64,000 nucleotides of DNA, from contig NZ_BOLX01000007.1 of assembly GCF_016861915.1 (NCBI RefSeq), forward strand, positions 28,287 through 92,286, in the 5' to 3' direction. Both the position numbers and the translations under genes were made by a program. The DNA is from Apilactobacillus nanyangensis (GTDB lineage Bacteria; Bacillota; Bacilli; Lactobacillales; Lactobacillaceae). The notes beneath the pieces were generated by a model. The model was not told where the DNA came from and ran no database searches. It was given only the letters and a program-made list of their open reading frames with translations. The stretch's first letter is position 1. Each line of letters starts with the position of its first letter. This document shows positions 48,440 through 58,582 of the stretch, piece by piece.

Positions 48440-49676
48440 ACAAGAATTAATTCAATTAGGAAAAAACGCTAAAAAAGCCAGTTTCCAATCAGCTGGCCTA
48501 TCTACCACTACTAAGAACGATATCTTAAAACAATTCGCCAAGGCAATTGTCGATAAGACCGATGAGATTATCGCTGCCAACCAAAAGGATTTACAAAATC
48601 CTCAAATCGAAGCCAAGTTCATCGACCGTTTAAAACTAGATGAGAAACGCATCTCAGACATGGCCAATGGACTACTACAATTGGTCGGATTAGCTGATCC
48701 TACCGCTAAGATTGACGGCGGCTGGGAAACCGAAGACGGACTTCGTATCGTCAAACAACGTGTCCCACTTGGCGTTGTCGGTATCATTTATGAAGCCAGA
48801 CCAAACGTAACTATCGATGCCGCCGGACTTTGTTTCAAATCCGGTAACGCTGTCATCTTACGTGGTGGAAAGGAATCAATTAACTCTAACGTCGTCTTAG
48901 CCGATATTTTACGTGATGTCCTAAGACAAAACGAATTAGATGCAAACATGATTCAAGTCATCGACGATCCATCCCATGAACTTGCTCAAGCATTCATGGA
49001 ACTAAACGACTACGTCGATGTTCTAATCCCCCGCGGAAGTGCCCGCTTAATCCAAACCGTATTAAACAACGCAACCGTGCCAGTGATTGAAACTGGTGCT
49101 GGTAACTGCCACATCTACGTTGATAAGGATGCTGACAAACAAATGGCACGAAATATCATCATCAACGGTAAAGTACAACGCCCTTCCGTATGTAATGCCA
49201 CCGAAAAAGTATTAATCCATAAGGATGTCGCTAACGATTACCTACCAGACATCATCAGCGATTTACGAAAACGTGGTGTTGAAGTCCGCGGTGACGAAGC
49301 CACTCGTGCAATCGTAAGCGACGTCATCCCTGCCACTACTGAAGACTGGGACACTGAATACAATGCGTTAATCATTTCAATTAAGGTCGTTGATTCAAGA
49401 CAATCAGCCATTGATCACATCAACGAACACGGAACTCACCACTCAGAAGTAATCGTCTCTAACGACTATGCTGCCGGGGTTTCATTCCAACAACAAGTTG
49501 ATGCGGCCTGTGTCTATGTCAACGCTTCATCTCGTTTCACCGATGGCTTTGAATTTGGCTTCGGTGCTGAAATTGGTATTTCCACTCAAAAGCTTCACGC
49601 CAGAGGTCCAATGGGACTAGAAGCACTAACATCATATAAATACGTTATTAACGGTGACGGACAAACAAGAAAGTAA
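48432..49676 (+). CDS. proA: Glutamate-5-semialdehyde dehydrogenase (gamma-glutamyl phosphate reductase)
   Basis: 414 residues from ATG 48432; a longer open frame begins within proB at 48342 but GGAGGG precedes the chosen start. Reduces gamma-glutamyl phosphate with NADPH, second step of proline synthesis. Aldehyde-dehydrogenase fold; the catalytic cysteine is in PSVCNATEK and ETGAGNCHIYVD is the family motif. The pair lacks proC here, which must lie elsewhere. Ends at a bidirectional terminator. Confidence 0.95.
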   Translation: MNKQELIQLGKNAKKASFQSAGLSTTTKNDILKQFAKAIVDKTDEIIAANQKDLQNPQIEAKFIDRLKLDEKRISDMANGLLQLVGLADPTAKIDGGWETEDGLRIVKQRVPLGVVGIIYEARPNVTIDAAGLCFKSGNAVILRGGKESINSNVVLADILRDVLRQNELDANMIQVIDDPSHELAQAFMELNDYVDVLIPRGSARLIQTVLNNATVPVIETGAGNCHIYVDKDADKQMARNIIINGKVQRPSVCNATEKVLIHKDVANDYLPDIISDLRKRGVEVRGDEATRAIVSDVIPATTEDWDTEYNALIISIKVVDSRQSAIDHINEHGTHHSEVIVSNDYAAGVSFQQQVDAACVYVNASSRFTDGFEFGFGAEIGISTQKLHARGPMGLEALTSYKYVINGDGQTRK

Positions 49677-49677
49677 A

Positions 49678-49716
49678 TAAAAAGAGCTCAACAGCAATTG
49701 TTGAGCTCTTTTTATT
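49678..49716. terminator. Bidirectional terminator after proA
   Basis: Arms AAAGAGCTCAACA and TGTTGAGCTCTTT (with near-perfect pairing), A-run left and T-run right, between proA (+) and guaA (-). Confidence 0.88.
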
Positions 49717-49725
49717 TAGGAATTA

Positions 49726-51282
49726 TTATTCCCATTCAATTGTCGAAGGTGGCTTACTGGTAATGTCGTATACTACACGGTTTACCCCATCCACTTCGTT
49801 TGTAATCTTAGTTGAAATTTCTGATAAGACATCCCAAGGAATCTTAGCGAAATCAGCAGTCATTCCATCAATGGAATTAACGGCACGGATAGCGATGGTG
49901 TAGTCGTAAGTACGACCGTCCCCCATCACACCAACACTTCTAAAACCAGGTAGGATGGTGAAGTATTGCCAAATATCCTTATCTAATCCAGCAGCGGAAA
50001 TTTCGCGACGTAGGATGTAGTCACTGTTTCTAACAATTTCTAGCTTGTCTTCAGTAACTTCACCGATAACACGAATACCTAAACCAGGACCTGGGAATGG
50101 TTGACGCCATACTAAGTAGTCTGGCATTCCCATTTCTTCACCCAAGCGTCTAGTTTCGTCCTTAAATAATGAACGAACTGGTTCGATTAGTTTAAATTGT
50201 AGGTCTTCTGGTAGACCACCAACGTTATGGTGAGACTTGATAGTTTCAGCAGTATTAGTACCACTTTCAATAACGTCAGTGTATAAAGTACCTTGAGCTA
50301 AGAAATCAACATCCTTAAGCTTCAAAGCTTCTTCATTGAAGACTTCGATAAATTCATTACCGATAATCTTTCTCTTTTGTTCAGGATCAGTAACACCAGA
50401 TAACTTGTCTAAGAAACGTTTGCTTGCATCAACTTGGATGATGTTTAGACCAAACTTACCTTCTAGACTATCCATTACTTCCTTAACTTCGTTCTTACGA
50501 AGTAGACCGTGATCAACAAAGATACAAGTTAGTTGGTCACCAATGGCCTTGTTCAATAACACACCAGTTACACTTGAATCTACCCCACCGGATAGACCTA
50601 AGATAACCTTCTTGTCGCCAACTTCTTCTCTGATTTGCTTGATTTGTAAGTCAATAAAGTCATTCATTGACCAGTTAGCTTCTGCGCCACAAACGTTAAA
50701 CACGAAGTTCTTTAGGATGTCAGTACCGTACTTGGTATTTCTAACTTCCGCATGGAATTGAATTCCATAGAACTTTCTAGCGGTATCTTGCATTGCAGTA
50801 ATTGGGCAACCTTCAGCAGTTGCCACATTTTCAAAGCCATCTGGAACCTTACGTACAAGGTCTCCATGACTCATCCAAACTGGTTCTTCCTTAGGCAAAT
50901 CTTTGAATAGTTCCGCATTATCAGAGGTAATGTCGATGTCAGCGTGACCATATTGTCCATGGTCTTCTCCATCAACTTGTCCTCCACCTAGGTTATATGC
51001 CATTAGTTGCATACCATAACAAATACCTAGAATTGGAATATTCATTTCGAAAATTTTAGGATCAACAGTTAATGCATCTTCTGCGTACACACTGTTAGGA
51101 CCCCCAGAGAAGATAATCCCTTTAGGGTTAAAAGCCTTGATTTCGTCGATGGTCATATCATGGGGCTTTAGTTCAGAATATACACCAAAATCACGAATAC
51201 GACGGGTGATTAATTGGTTGTATTGACTTCCGAAGTCAAGCACCAAGATTTTATCAAACGATGATAAATCCATTTCAGCCAA
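49726..51282 (-). CDS. guaA: GMP synthase (glutamine-hydrolysing), likely TTG start
   Basis: 518 residues. Converts XMP to GMP. The N-terminal class I amidotransferase has nucleophile Cys in [11 protein letters not shown] and His/Glu in FHAEV; the synthase domain has the PP-loop LSGGVDSSV and the C-terminal dimerisation part ends [10 protein letters not shown]. Start: GGAG is about 10 bases before TTG 51282 ([12 protein letters not shown]); ATG three codons later is 19 bases away and the GTG at 51291 touches the site. No purine riboswitch is seen in its short leader. Confidence 0.92.
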   Translation of the reverse strand: MAEMDLSSFDKILVLDFGSQYNQLITRRIRDFGVYSELKPHDMTIDEIKAFNPKGIIFSGGPNSVYAEDALTVDPKIFEMNIPILGICYGMQLMAYNLGGGQVDGEDHGQYGHADIDITSDNAELFKDLPKEEPVWMSHGDLVRKVPDGFENVATAEGCPITAMQDTARKFYGIQFHAEVRNTKYGTDILKNFVFNVCGAEANWSMNDFIDLQIKQIREEVGDKKVILGLSGGVDSSVTGVLLNKAIGDQLTCIFVDHGLLRKNEVKEVMDSLEGKFGLNIIQVDASKRFLDKLSGVTDPEQKRKIIGNEFIEVFNEEALKLKDVDFLAQGTLYTDVIESGTNTAETIKSHHNVGGLPEDLQFKLIEPVRSLFKDETRRLGEEMGMPDYLVWRQPFPGPGLGIRVIGEVTEDKLEIVRNSDYILRREISAAGLDKDIWQYFTILPGFRSVGVMGDGRTYDYTIAIRAVNSIDGMTADFAKIPWDVLSEISTKITNEVDGVNRVVYDITSKPPSTIEWE

Positions 51283-51314
51283 ACCATTCACTCTCCAATC
51301 ATTAAATTGTATTT

Positions 51315-51343
51315 ATCATACATAGAAAAATGAATGGCGTCAA
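51315..51343 (-). promoter_or_regulatory. Promoter of guaA
   Basis: Minus strand TTGACG (51338-51343), 17-base spacer, TATGAT (51315-51320), giving a leader of about 30 bases. Confidence 0.8.
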
Positions 51344-51350
51344 ATTAAAT

Positions 51351-52274
51351 CTAGTACTTTCTAAGCAAAATTTTATCGATACGATGGTTGTCTGTTTTGT
51401 GAATAATTAGGTCCGCTCTAGTCTTGGTAGGCTTAATATTTTCCAACAAATTAGGTAAATTAATTTGTTGCCAAACATCCTTAGCAGTCTCAATGGCCTT
51501 TTTACGATCGGTATGGGCCATTTCGTAGTAGTAGTTAGATGGATTTTGGAACGCAGTATCCATTAATTGTTCGAAACGTTCGACGTACCATTGTTCAATC
51601 AAATCATCATCTGCATCGATGTAGATTGAAAAGTCGGTAAAGTCTGAAACGTAGATTTGTTGGTTACTTGGTAGTTGTAACGTGTTAATCCCCTCGATAA
51701 TCAAGACGTCCGGTTGATCGATGATGTCGAACTTATCTGGAATGATGTCGTATACGTCGTGTGAGTAGACCGGCGCTTTGACGTTGTGCTTCCCTGACTT
51801 AACTTCGTTTAAGAAGTTAATCAATGACTTCATATCGTAACTTTCTGGAAAACCCTTTCTATCCATGATGCCACGACGTTTTAATTCTGCGGAATTGTAC
51901 AAGAATCCATCGGTAGTGATTAATTGGATTTTCTTATCTTCGAAGTATCTTGATAGCAGTACTTCCAATAGTCTGGCGGTAGTTGACTTACCAACGGCCA
52001 CACTTCCGGAAATTCCGATGATAAACGGTACCTTACGATCTTGTTTATCCAAAAAGGCGGTCTTGGTCTTTTGCCATTGGTTAAAGTTTTGCGTACATAA
52101 GTCTAACAAATGAACGATAGGAATGTAGACGTCGCGCACGTCTTGAATTGAAATCTCATCGTTAAAGGCCTTAATTTGTTTTAGTCCGTCGGTAGTAACG
52201 GGAATCGAGCGTAACTTGTATAAGTCCTTCCACTCGTCTTTCTTAAATGCGTAGTAATTGATTGGATCTGACAA
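51351..52274 (-). CDS. coaA: Type I pantothenate kinase, TTG start
   Basis: 307 residues from TTG 52274 (SDPINYYAFKKDEW), with GGAGG 7 bases upstream; the frame is open 22 codons further upstream into the terminator region but that part is spurious. Phosphorylates pantothenate, first step to coenzyme A. Walker A is GISGSVAVGKST; the DVLIIEGINTLQ region and the C-terminal TRADLIIHK are typical of CoaA. Upstream of guaA with its own transcript. Confidence 0.92.
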   Translation of the reverse strand: MSDPINYYAFKKDEWKDLYKLRSIPVTTDGLKQIKAFNDEISIQDVRDVYIPIVHLLDLCTQNFNQWQKTKTAFLDKQDRKVPFIIGISGSVAVGKSTTARLLEVLLSRYFEDKKIQLITTDGFLYNSAELKRRGIMDRKGFPESYDMKSLINFLNEVKSGKHNVKAPVYSHDVYDIIPDKFDIIDQPDVLIIEGINTLQLPSNQQIYVSDFTDFSIYIDADDDLIEQWYVERFEQLMDTAFQNPSNYYYEMAHTDRKKAIETAKDVWQQINLPNLLENIKPTKTRADLIIHKTDNHRIDKILLRKY

Positions 52275-52340
52275 TTTTACGCCTCCGTTCAAATAAAAGT
52301 AGTACGTCCATAATACCACCGAACATATTAGAAGCGACAA

Positions 52341-52374
52341 AAAAGCGCCTAATCCTTATGGATAGGCGCTTTTA
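52341..52374 (-). terminator. Terminator after the HelD-like helicase gene
   Basis: Arms AAGCGCCTATCC and GGAT-AGGCGCTT (one bulge) with TTAT-type loop and T-run on the minus strand. Confidence 0.82.
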
Positions 52375-52391
52375 TTTGTTACTAATTGCGA

Positions 52392-54692
52392 TTATTGTAA
52401 ATCATATAAATCGCTAGGCTCAACATCAAACAAGTGAGTTGGCTTTCCTTCAGCGATAATTGTTAGTTCATGCATTGCACGAGTACAGATTGTGTAAACC
52501 AATTGACGGTCTGCTTCGTCACCAAAATGTTTGTCATCTGCGTCAAACATGACCACAGAGTCAAATTCTAGCCCTTTAGCAAGGTATGCAGGTATTACTA
52601 GGGTTCCAGTAGTCAAGCGTTGGTTCTCGGTCTGTATAAGCGTATTTTTTACGTTTCTATCGTCTAATTGTTCGGATAATAACTTCGCATCAGCCAAAGT
52701 TTTGACAATAATGGCTGTTGTATCGTGTTTTTCCTTATCATTATCAATTCTAGCGACTAATTTATCTAGAGCAGCATCCCTATTTTCAACCACTTGCATG
52801 ACTGGTTTATCACCGACACGCGCGAATGATTCAATTTGGCTACCGCCTTCTAGGATGTGTTTAGTGAAGTCAGTGATTTGTTCGGTTGAACGATATGATT
52901 TTGTAAGTTGCACGACATTAGTCTTTTCAGGATCAAACATGGTTGATAGTTCTGATAGCAATGTATGACTATTTTCATGAGTGAAGATAGCTTGATTCAA
53001 GTCCCCTAGTAGTGTGAAACGAGCACGTGGGAATGTGAACTTCATAAATGCCATTTGGAATGCGGTGTAGTCTTGGACTTCGTCAATGAATAGGTACTTG
53101 ATGTCGGTCTTAGGACGTTTTCCTGAGATACGGTCGAATAGGTATAGGTATACTGAAACATCTGACATTGAGATGTGACCGTTCTTCATTTGGTTGATTG
53201 AAGCATCAACTGACTTAGTCCAGTCTTCCTTGGTTAGGTCGTACTTGGATAAGTCGATTAGGTTGGGCACGTTTCTTAAGAAGTGCACTAATTGGTTGTT
53301 AACACCTAGGAAACGACCGTGAACGATTTGTTTTCGAATACGCTTGAAGGCACCGATAACGATGTGTCTTGCTAGGAAGTCGAATTCCTTATCAGCGTTT
53401 TCGAATTCGTCTGGATGGGCGTTTTGCACGGCTTGAATTTGTTCTCTACTCAAGTCTTGGACCGCTTGTTCTACCCAAGGTTTCTTCATTTCGACTTTGA
53501 CACGACGGTTCAAAATCTTGATCAAGCGTTCCTTGGTAGCGTCTAGACGGTTTCTTAGGTTGTAGTTTTCATTGAAACTGTAATAGATTTCTGCAATTTG
53601 TTCCTTTGAGATAAAGATATCGCCTTGGAACTTCAAGTTCTTGAACTTCATGTCTTCACTGTTCAAGTGATTAGTATATGCAGTTTCAGCCTTAAAGAAT
53701 TCTAGGCTATTCTTTAGATTGTTGATGTTTCTTAGTTTCTTGTCTTCTGAATTATCTTTTTCAAAACGTTCTGAAAGAGTTTCAACCTTGAACTTAGGTA
53801 CACGCAAACTACTGTATTGGTAGTAAGTCATTTGCACCATGTTTTGTTCACCCAATTCAGGCAACACTTGGTTGATGTAATCGTTGAACAATTGGTTAGG
53901 TGAGAACAATACCACTTGTGCTGAACTTAGTTTTCCTCTGTATTGGTACAATAGGAAGGCAACACGTTGCAATACCGCAGCAGTCTTACCAGAACCGGCC
54001 GCCCCTTGAACGAATAGCAAGTCTGACTTGGTATCTCTGATAATTTTGTTTTGTTCTCTTTGGATGGTAGTAACGATACTCTTCATCTTAGTATTGGACT
54101 TACCATTTAGGTTATCCAATAGCATTTGATCCCCAACTACTTGGTCGGTATCAAAGATGGTTTCAATCTTGCCATCCTTGATTTGGAATTGACGTTTCAA
54201 AGTCACGTTTACGGTTTGTTCACCCATTGGTGTGTGGTAGGTCAATTTACCAATTTTGCTATCATAGTAGATACTTGAAATTGGAGCACGCCAGTCATAA
54301 ATCAAATAGTGATCTGGGCTATCGGCAAAAGAACCTAAACCGATATAAATAGTTTCAGCCTTGTGTTCGCCTTCTTCTTCGAAGTCTAGACGGGCAAAGT
54401 AAGGACGTTCTTGCATCTTTGAAAGCTTGTCGTATTCCTTAGTTGCATGTTTCCAACTATTTTCACGTTCTTCTAGCATTTGTTGTTGTTGACGAATGGA
54501 GACAGATGTTTCCATCATTCCAGAATAAGTACTGGTCTTCAAACGAACATCATTATAGAAGTTTTTATTGATATCGTGTTCGTCTTTTTCGGCACGATTA
54601 ATCTTCTTAACGGCTTCAGCTTTGGCAACTTCGACCTTCGCTAAAACATCATTTAAGTGTTTTTGTTCTTGTTCTTTAATTGATTCAGACAT
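52392..54692 (-). CDS. UvrD-like helicase, HelD/RNA polymerase recycling ATPase
   Basis: 766 residues. A superfamily 1 ATPase resembling HelD, which binds RNA polymerase and frees it from DNA. The N-terminal coiled coil (about residues 1-50, then KHATKEYDKLSK) leads to Walker A GAAGSGKT (230-237); later motifs include FIDEVQDYTAFQMA (II), GDLNQAIF (III), LTKSYRSTEQI (IV) and AYLAKGLEFDSVVMFDAD (V). It might instead be a DNA repair helicase. It ends before a terminator; divergent from the mutase gene. Confidence 0.85.
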   Translation of the reverse strand: MSESIKEQEQKHLNDVLAKVEVAKAEAVKKINRAEKDEHDINKNFYNDVRLKTSTYSGMMETSVSIRQQQQMLEERENSWKHATKEYDKLSKMQERPYFARLDFEEEGEHKAETIYIGLGSFADSPDHYLIYDWRAPISSIYYDSKIGKLTYHTPMGEQTVNVTLKRQFQIKDGKIETIFDTDQVVGDQMLLDNLNGKSNTKMKSIVTTIQREQNKIIRDTKSDLLFVQGAAGSGKTAAVLQRVAFLLYQYRGKLSSAQVVLFSPNQLFNDYINQVLPELGEQNMVQMTYYQYSSLRVPKFKVETLSERFEKDNSEDKKLRNINNLKNSLEFFKAETAYTNHLNSEDMKFKNLKFQGDIFISKEQIAEIYYSFNENYNLRNRLDATKERLIKILNRRVKVEMKKPWVEQAVQDLSREQIQAVQNAHPDEFENADKEFDFLARHIVIGAFKRIRKQIVHGRFLGVNNQLVHFLRNVPNLIDLSKYDLTKEDWTKSVDASINQMKNGHISMSDVSVYLYLFDRISGKRPKTDIKYLFIDEVQDYTAFQMAFMKFTFPRARFTLLGDLNQAIFTHENSHTLLSELSTMFDPEKTNVVQLTKSYRSTEQITDFTKHILEGGSQIESFARVGDKPVMQVVENRDAALDKLVARIDNDKEKHDTTAIIVKTLADAKLLSEQLDDRNVKNTLIQTENQRLTTGTLVIPAYLAKGLEFDSVVMFDADDKHFGDEADRQLVYTICTRAMHELTIIAEGKPTHLFDVEPSDLYDLQ

Positions 54693-54844
54693 TTGAGCTA
54701 CGCTCCTATCTTAAAATTTGGTTATTAATTTTAGCACATATATGATAGAAAGAAAAGTCATGCCAGACTTAACCTAATCTTTTCTCTCCCCCTACCATAT
54801 ATGATAAAATGTAGGCATACAAATATGTCAGGAGGTTTTTTCTG

Positions 54845-55507
54845 ATGATTAACATTTATCTTGTTCGTCATGGACAAACTTATTTAAATAAATACAACCG
54901 TATTCAAGGAATCGCCAACGCCCCTCTTACTGAAAAGGGAATTGCCGATGCCATTGATGCCGGAAAAAGATTAAGCTCAATTACATTCAATCATGCATAT
55001 TCCAGTGATATGCCTCGTGCTTTTGATACTGGAAAATATGTATTGCAACAAAATCCCTCAGATATTGAAGAACCTATTGCAGATAAAGCTTTCCGTGAAG
55101 AAAACTTTGGTTACTTTGAAGGAAACGATAGTGAAGCTGCATGGCACCAAATTGGTGGACCAGACGGCATGGACAATTACGCCAAGATGATTAGCAAACT
55201 TGGTATGGGTGGTACAGCCGATTTAATCGCTGCCCACGATCCATACGGTGATGCTGAAAACAATCAAGACTTATTAAATCGTTTCATCCCCGGCTTAAAG
55301 AAAGTCATTCAAAACGCTAACGACGGTGACAACATCATGATTGCTGCTCACGGTACCATCATCAGATGGGCTGTTGACCAATTCAAGGATGACACCATCG
55401 ATGTTTCCGAACCAATCGAAAACGGAAGTGTTTCAAAACTAGTATCAAATGCTGACGCCAGTGAAATCAGCGTTGAATACTACAACAACTTAAGTGAAAA
55501 CGTCTAA
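54845..55507 (+). CDS. Histidine phosphatase (phosphoglycerate mutase family)
   Basis: 220 residues. The active-site motif LVRHGQTYLN is at the N-terminus, with SSDMPRAFDTGK and AAHGTIIRW carrying the second arginine and histidine. The phosphate-binding pocket is intact. The family includes cofactor-dependent phosphoglycerate mutases and general phosphatases; length and sequence favour a broad phosphatase rather than the glycolytic enzyme. Ribosome binding site AGGAGG. Single gene, ending at a bidirectional terminator. Confidence 0.86.
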   Translation: MINIYLVRHGQTYLNKYNRIQGIANAPLTEKGIADAIDAGKRLSSITFNHAYSSDMPRAFDTGKYVLQQNPSDIEEPIADKAFREENFGYFEGNDSEAAWHQIGGPDGMDNYAKMISKLGMGGTADLIAAHDPYGDAENNQDLLNRFIPGLKKVIQNANDGDNIMIAAHGTIIRWAVDQFKDDTIDVSEPIENGSVSKLVSNADASEISVEYYNNLSENV

Positions 55508-55514
55508 TCAACGT

Positions 55515-55554
55515 AAAAATAACCGTTACTTAATAAAGTAACGGTTATTTTTTT
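55515..55554. terminator. Bidirectional terminator
   Basis: Arms AAAAATAACCGTTACTT and AAGTAACGGTTATTTTT with a 4-base loop, ending the mutase gene (+) and the opp operon (-). Confidence 0.9.
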
Positions 55555-56494
55555 AGCTGTTTAAGCGATCCTTGTACATTTGAATTTCGTCATCGGCAGC
55601 ACGAACATAATGGTTAGGAGCAATTTCAACTAACTTACGTTGCTTTCCGTCACTTTCAACACTCGCATCGTAATCTACGATCTCACGTTGTCTTTCAAAT
55701 TCAGGGTCCGGTACCGGAACAGCTGAAAGTAAACTTCTGGTGTAATCGTGTAATGGATGAGCATATAGTTCATCGGCATCGGCGATTTCTAACATACGAC
55801 CATAGTGCATAACACCAATACGGTCACTAATGTATTTAACCATTGATAAATCATGGGCAATAAATAAGTATGTTAGCTTACGTTTCTTTTGTAAGTCCTT
55901 AAGTAGGTTAACTACTTGGGCTTGGATTGACACGTCCAATGCTGAGATAGGTTCATCGGCGATGATGAACTTAGGTTTAACAGCTAAGGCACGGGCAATC
56001 CCAATTCTTTGACGTTGTCCACCAGAGAATTCATGAGGATATCTGTTGGCATGTTCTTTGTTCAAACCAACTGTTTCCAATAATTCTTCGACTTGAGCAT
56101 CACGATCAGCCTTATCTTTGGCTAAGTGGTTAATGTCGATACCTTCGGCAATAATGTCTTTAACCTTCATACGAGGGTTTAATGATGCGTAAGGGTCTTG
56201 GAAGATGGTTTGGATATCACTTCTGAATTCTTTTTCATCTTTTTTAGTCTTTAGCTTTGAAACATCTTTGCCTTCAAAGATGATTTCGCCACCTGTTGGT
56301 TCATACAAATGACTAATTGCACGACCTGTGGTTGTCTTTCCGGAGCCAGATTCACCAACTAGCCCAAAGGTTTCCCCTTCATGGACGTTGAAGGTAATAT
56401 CATCAACAGCTCTAACTTCGTCTTTACGACCAACGTTAAAGTATTGTTTTAAGTTTTTTACTTCTAAAATTTTTGGTGCATCTTTATCTAACAT
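55553..56494 (-). CDS. oppF: Oligopeptide ABC transporter ATPase OppF
   Basis: 313 residues. Walker A GESGSGKTTTG, signature SGGQRQRIGIARAL, and Walker B FIIADEPISALD are complete, with a C-terminal oligopeptide-type extension (ESDGKQRKLVEIAPNHYV). It powers import together with OppD. ATG follows AGGTGG. Last gene of the oppABCDF operon, just before the terminator. Confidence 0.95.
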   Translation of the reverse strand: MLDKDAPKILEVKNLKQYFNVGRKDEVRAVDDITFNVHEGETFGLVGESGSGKTTTGRAISHLYEPTGGEIIFEGKDVSKLKTKKDEKEFRSDIQTIFQDPYASLNPRMKVKDIIAEGIDINHLAKDKADRDAQVEELLETVGLNKEHANRYPHEFSGGQRQRIGIARALAVKPKFIIADEPISALDVSIQAQVVNLLKDLQKKRKLTYLFIAHDLSMVKYISDRIGVMHYGRMLEIADADELYAHPLHDYTRSLLSAVPVPDPEFERQREIVDYDASVESDGKQRKLVEIAPNHYVRAADDEIQMYKDRLNS

Positions 56495-56505
56495 ATTGTC
56501 ACCAC

Positions 56506-57552
56506 CTATCCTTGTTTAGTCTTTTTAAAGTGTTCTTGACGCTTTACGATGTCAGCTGGTGGAGTCACCTTAGGAGCTCTATCATCTAACAACCATGTTG
56601 CTGCGTAGTGAGTGTCAGAAACCTTAAAGAATGGTGGTTGTTCAATTGTGTCAATCTTTAATGCATACTTATTTCTAGCAGCAAATGCATCCCCTACTGG
56701 TGGTTCCAATAGGTCTGGAGGAGTACCTGGGATTGATGGTAATACATCTTCGTTGGTATCCAAAGTAGGCATTGATCCTAATAGACCCCAAGTGTATGGG
56801 TGTTTTGGATTGTAGAAGATTTCATCAACAGTTCCGTATTCAACGATTTTACCTGCATACATAACTGCAACACGATCAGCCATACCTGCAACCACCCCTA
56901 AATCATGGGTAATGAAGATGATTGAAGTGTTAATCTTTGTTTGTAATTCCTTCATTAATTCCAGAATCTTAGCTTGGATGGTAACATCCAAAGCAGTGGT
57001 TGGTTCATCAGCAATTAAGATTTCTGGGTAGTTTACTAATGCAATCGCAATCACGATTCTTTGTCTCATCCCACCAGAGAATTGGTATGGGTAGTCATTG
57101 ATTCGTTCTTCAGCATTAGTAATACCAACTAGTTTTAACATTTCCAAGGCTTTAGCCATTGCTTTTTCCTTGGATAAACCCTGGTGAATCATTAGTGGTT
57201 CAGCAACTTGACGTCCAATCTTCATAGTTGGGTCCAATGAAGTCATTGGATCTTGGAAGATTTCAGCAATCTTGCTACCACGTAACTTACTTAATTCTTT
57301 TTCGTTTAATTGTAAAATGTCTTGGCCATCGAACTCGATGCTTCCGTCGACAACATCAGCGTTGGTTGCGTTCAAACCCATAATGCTTCGAGTAGTTACT
57401 GATTTACCAGAACCTGATTCCCCAACGATTGCTAGGGTTTCACCCTTCTTTAAATCAAAACTAATGTCACGAATGGCTTGAACAGTACCCGCATAAGTTT
57501 TGAAATTAATTGATAAATTTCTAACTTCTAGGATGTTTTCCTTGTTTTCCAT
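56506..57552 (-). CDS. oppD: Oligopeptide ABC transporter ATPase OppD
   Basis: 348 residues from ATG 57552 (MENKENILEVRNLS), with AGGTGA 5 bases upstream; a GTG three codons earlier overlaps that site. Walker A GESGSGKSVTT, signature SGGMRQRIVIAIAL and Walker B ILIADEPTTALD are present; the C-terminal segment PGTPPDLLEPPVGDAFAAR is typical of OppD. Eleven bases separate it from oppF. Confidence 0.95.
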   Translation of the reverse strand: MENKENILEVRNLSINFKTYAGTVQAIRDISFDLKKGETLAIVGESGSGKSVTTRSIMGLNATNADVVDGSIEFDGQDILQLNEKELSKLRGSKIAEIFQDPMTSLDPTMKIGRQVAEPLMIHQGLSKEKAMAKALEMLKLVGITNAEERINDYPYQFSGGMRQRIVIAIALVNYPEILIADEPTTALDVTIQAKILELMKELQTKINTSIIFITHDLGVVAGMADRVAVMYAGKIVEYGTVDEIFYNPKHPYTWGLLGSMPTLDTNEDVLPSIPGTPPDLLEPPVGDAFAARNKYALKIDTIEQPPFFKVSDTHYAATWLLDDRAPKVTPPADIVKRQEHFKKTKQG

Positions 57553-57561
57553 TCTTGTCAC

Positions 57562-58581
57562 CTACTCTCTTGATTTAGGGTCAAATGCATCTCTTAGACC
57601 ATCACCTAAAATGTTGAATGCAATCATTAATAATGAAAGAACGATTGCTGGAACCCACATTTGATATGGTAAGAATTGGAATGACTTTTGACCGTTACTA
57701 ATCAAAGTACCTAATGAAGCTGCTGGAGCTGGAACCCCAATTCCGATAAATGATAGGAATGCTTCGAAGAAGATAGCACTTGGAATAGTGAACATAGTAT
57801 TAATGATAATCACTGAAGTTAAGTTTGGCAATAAGTGCTTGAAAGCAATCTTAAATGAACTTTCACCCAATGAACGTGCGGCTAGCACGAATTCTTGACT
57901 CTTTAATTCAAGTGTTTGCGCACGAACTAAACGAGCCATGTTAATCCAACTAGTAAATGCAATCGCAATGATGATTGCAGGAATACCTGGTTTTAATACC
58001 AATAGTAGAAGAATCATAACAACTAGGTTAGGAATTGATAGTAGGATTTCGATAACACGTTGCATGAAAGTGTCAACCTTTCCACCAATCCAACCTGAGA
58101 TGATTCCGTAAGCTACCCCGATAGTTAAATCGAAGAAAGTTGCCACAACGGCAATTAATAATGAAATTCTAGTACCGAATAATGTTCTTGCGAATAGGTC
58201 ACGACCTAAGTAGTCACTACCTAACCAGAAGTAATGGTTAGCAGCAGCACCAGTATAGGCGTTAACACGCACTCCACCTTGTACTAAAGTACCGTTAAAT
58301 CCAGGAATGTCGATTCCAGGAATACGCGGTGGTAAGTTGTTTAAGTTTGGATGAGTTGAAATGCTGCTAAATGCAGGAATCAATGCTGATCCGAATGATA
58401 CGACAAATAAGAAAATCAAAATGTATAGTGAAATCATTGCCGCTTTGTTTTTCTTTAGACGACGCCATGAATCCTTCACAAAAGTAAGAGAAGGAGCCGC
58501 GATTTTTTCATTATCTAAATGTGCACCATCTGATAACGGTTCAAAGGCGTCTTTTGGTAGTTGTTTTGCTTTATCTGCCAT
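57562..58581 (-). CDS. oppC: Oligopeptide ABC transporter permease OppC
   Basis: 339 residues. One N-terminal membrane segment, a periplasm-facing loop with NNLPPRIPGIDIPGFNGTL, and five further segments with the permease motif EFVLAARSLGESSFKIAFKHLLPN. With OppB it forms the channel. One base after the oppB stop. Confidence 0.95.
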   Translation of the reverse strand: MADKAKQLPKDAFEPLSDGAHLDNEKIAAPSLTFVKDSWRRLKKNKAAMISLYILIFLFVVSFGSALIPAFSSISTHPNLNNLPPRIPGIDIPGFNGTLVQGGVRVNAYTGAAANHYFWLGSDYLGRDLFARTLFGTRISLLIAVVATFFDLTIGVAYGIISGWIGGKVDTFMQRVIEILLSIPNLVVMILLLLVLKPGIPAIIIAIAFTSWINMARLVRAQTLELKSQEFVLAARSLGESSFKIAFKHLLPNLTSVIIINTMFTIPSAIFFEAFLSFIGIGVPAPAASLGTLISNGQKSFQFLPYQMWVPAIVLSLLMIAFNILGDGLRDAFDPKSRE

Positions 58582-58582
58582 T

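Noticed and set aside
51283..51350. Possible purine riboswitch in front of guaA.
   Set aside because: The promoter leaves a leader of only about 30 bases, too short for an aptamer.
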